DNA of 64,000 nucleotides from positions 1-64,000 of the forward strand of contig CACWZA010000004.1 of NCBI GenBank assembly GCA_902765215.1, in the 5' to 3' direction. This stretch comes from an uncultured bacterium. GTDB lineage: Bacteria > Cyanobacteriota > Vampirovibrionia > Gastranaerophilales > Gastranaerophilaceae. The notes beneath the pieces were generated by a model, which saw only the letters and a list, made by a program, of their open reading frames with translations, had not been told where the DNA came from and ran no database searches. A program made the position numbers and the translations under genes. Each line of letters begins with the position of its first letter. The first letter of the stretch is position 1. Shown here in pieces: positions 63,087 through 64,000 of this stretch.

Positions 63087-64000
63087 TTAGACTAAATTTG
63101 CATCTTCCATATTTTCAAGTTCTGCAAGTTTTTCAGCAGTAGGAAGTTTAAACCCGAAGGTTGAACCTTCGCCGAGTTTTGACTGAACGAATACTTCGCC
63201 CTTGTGGTGCTTTTCTACAGTTATTTTAACAAGATGAAGCCCCAAACCTGTCCCTTTTACTGTATGAGCGCTGTTTTCTACTCTGAAGAATCTGTCAAAC
63301 ACTTTCTTTTGGTTTTCTTCCGAGATACCTGTTCCCTGATCAGTTACTGCCAAAACAATATAGTCGCTAAATTTTTCCGCCCTGACTTTTACGATTGTGT
63401 TTTCGTCAGAATATTTGATAGCATTTGTAATCAGGTTCATAAGTGCTCTTACTATACTTTCGTAGTTAATAGGTATCTCAGGTAGATTAGGCTCAATCAT
63501 CACGACAAACTGGAGGTGTTTTTCCTCTGCAAGAATTTTTGCTCTTGAAACACATTCCTGAACAACTTCCGTAACATCTCTCATTTCTTTTTCAAGTTTT
63601 ACCGTGTTTGCCTCATATCTTGAGAAGTCGAGTATATCGTTAACCATATCGTTAAGTCGGATAATTTCTTTGTTCATAATGCCCAAAAATTCTTTCTGAG
63701 TATTATAATCAAACTCGTCACCCATATTAGCAAGGGTGTCGCTGTATGTTCTCAAAACAGTTACAGGGGTGCGTAATTCGTGCGATACATTTGATACGAA
63801 CTGAGAACGCAGTCTGTCCATTTCAACTTCTTTTGTTACATCAATGAGGACAATGATATAACCGACATATTCTCCGCTTTGGAGGAACATAGGCGAAATA
63901 ACCGCTTTTAAGATTTTTTCTGATACATCAATATTAAACTCTAACGGTTTATCACTCATTTCAACTATTGGGGTATTTTTAAATTCGTCAATTTTTTCTT
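63087..64000 (-). CDS. PAS-type histidine kinase, cut by the window
   Basis: The C-terminal part of a sensor kinase. Reading frame is open through the window edge at 64000 without a stop, so the true start lies outside. A PAS fold is followed by HisKA with the phospho-acceptor in FVSNVSHELRTPVTVLR. The ATPase domain shows N-box LMNLITNAIKYS, G1 DQGTGISEE, and the ATP-lid GTGLGLHLVKI. It resembles PhoR/NblS-type kinases. folC lies downstream. The response regulator is probably upstream, outside the window. Confidence 0.9.
   Translation of the reverse strand, partial: EKIDEFKNTPIVEMSDKPLEFNIDVSEKILKAVISPMFLQSGEYVGYIIVLIDVTKEVEMDRLRSQFVSNVSHELRTPVTVLRTYSDTLANMGDEFDYNTQKEFLGIMNKEIIRLNDMVNDILDFSRYEANTVKLEKEMRDVTEVVQECVSRAKILAEEKHLQFVVMIEPNLPEIPINYESIVRALMNLITNAIKYSDENTIVKVRAEKFSDYIVLAVTDQGTGISEENQKKVFDRFFRVENSAHTVKGTGLGLHLVKITVEKHHKGEVFVQSKLGEGSTFGFKLPTAEKLAELENMEDANLV

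Overview
The window reads as an AT-rich bacterial chromosome carrying one integrated mobile element. Gene content (typA, ligA, gatA, rseP, rplI, asd-dapB, a SpoIID/LytB protein, a Ski2-like helicase, many lineage-restricted coiled-coil and TPR proteins) and the absence of photosynthesis genes suggest a non-photosynthetic cyanobacterial relative of the Gastranaerophilales/Melainabacteria type, probably gut-associated. This placement rests on recognised protein style, not on a marker tree.

Positions 196-14811 hold a tRNA-integrated element of about 14.6 kb. A 46-bp copy of the 3' part of tRNA-Val(UAC) lies at both ends. The intact tRNA is at the right end, beside a tyrosine integrase, a small excisionase-like gene and a divergent XRE repressor with repeated operators. 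The element also carries a left operon with a ribbon-helix-helix protein and a possible rolling-circle-type replication protein, followed by a cluster of hairpins. Its cargo is a putative exported nuclease-like protein and a four-gene type III restriction-modification operon. That operon holds a PD-(D/E)XK-like protein, Mod, a one-TM protein and Res. A serine resolvase and several small accessory genes complete it.

Positions 14843-30560 are chromosomal backbone: two coupled membrane proteins, a lytic transglycosylase, HU, SpoIID, tRNA-Val(GAC), a lipoprotein, a Ski2-like helicase, an EF-hand metalloprotease-like protein, gatA, typA and ligA. A 71-bp repeat occurs as inverted copies near 17.5 and 26.1 kb. 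Positions 30573-31612 contain a tRNA cluster (Thr-UGU, Thr-GGU, Tyr-GUA) followed by three degenerate tandem copies of the tRNA-Tyr 3' end with a GAAA-loop terminator.

Positions 31639-42790 encode a large unknown protein, a VanX-like dipeptidase, a zinc-ribbon protein behind a SAM-I riboswitch, and a regulator made of four GntR-type winged helices. These are followed by ribH, murQ-gpsA, a PSP1 (RicT-like) protein and dapB-asd. Positions 42951-64000 hold an oligopeptide-type ABC transporter without its ATPases, a split chromate-transporter pair with a structured leader RNA, an MFS exporter, rseP, rplI, paired coiled-coil proteins, TPR proteins, a Xer recombinase, engB, folC and a PAS histidine kinase cut by the window edge.

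Features most worth following up are the extended type III operon on the tRNA element, the four-winged-helix regulator, the SAM-I riboswitch before an unrelated gene, the tRNA-Tyr 3'-end array, the unidentified leader RNA, and a short N-terminal signature shared by otherwise unrelated lineage proteins.
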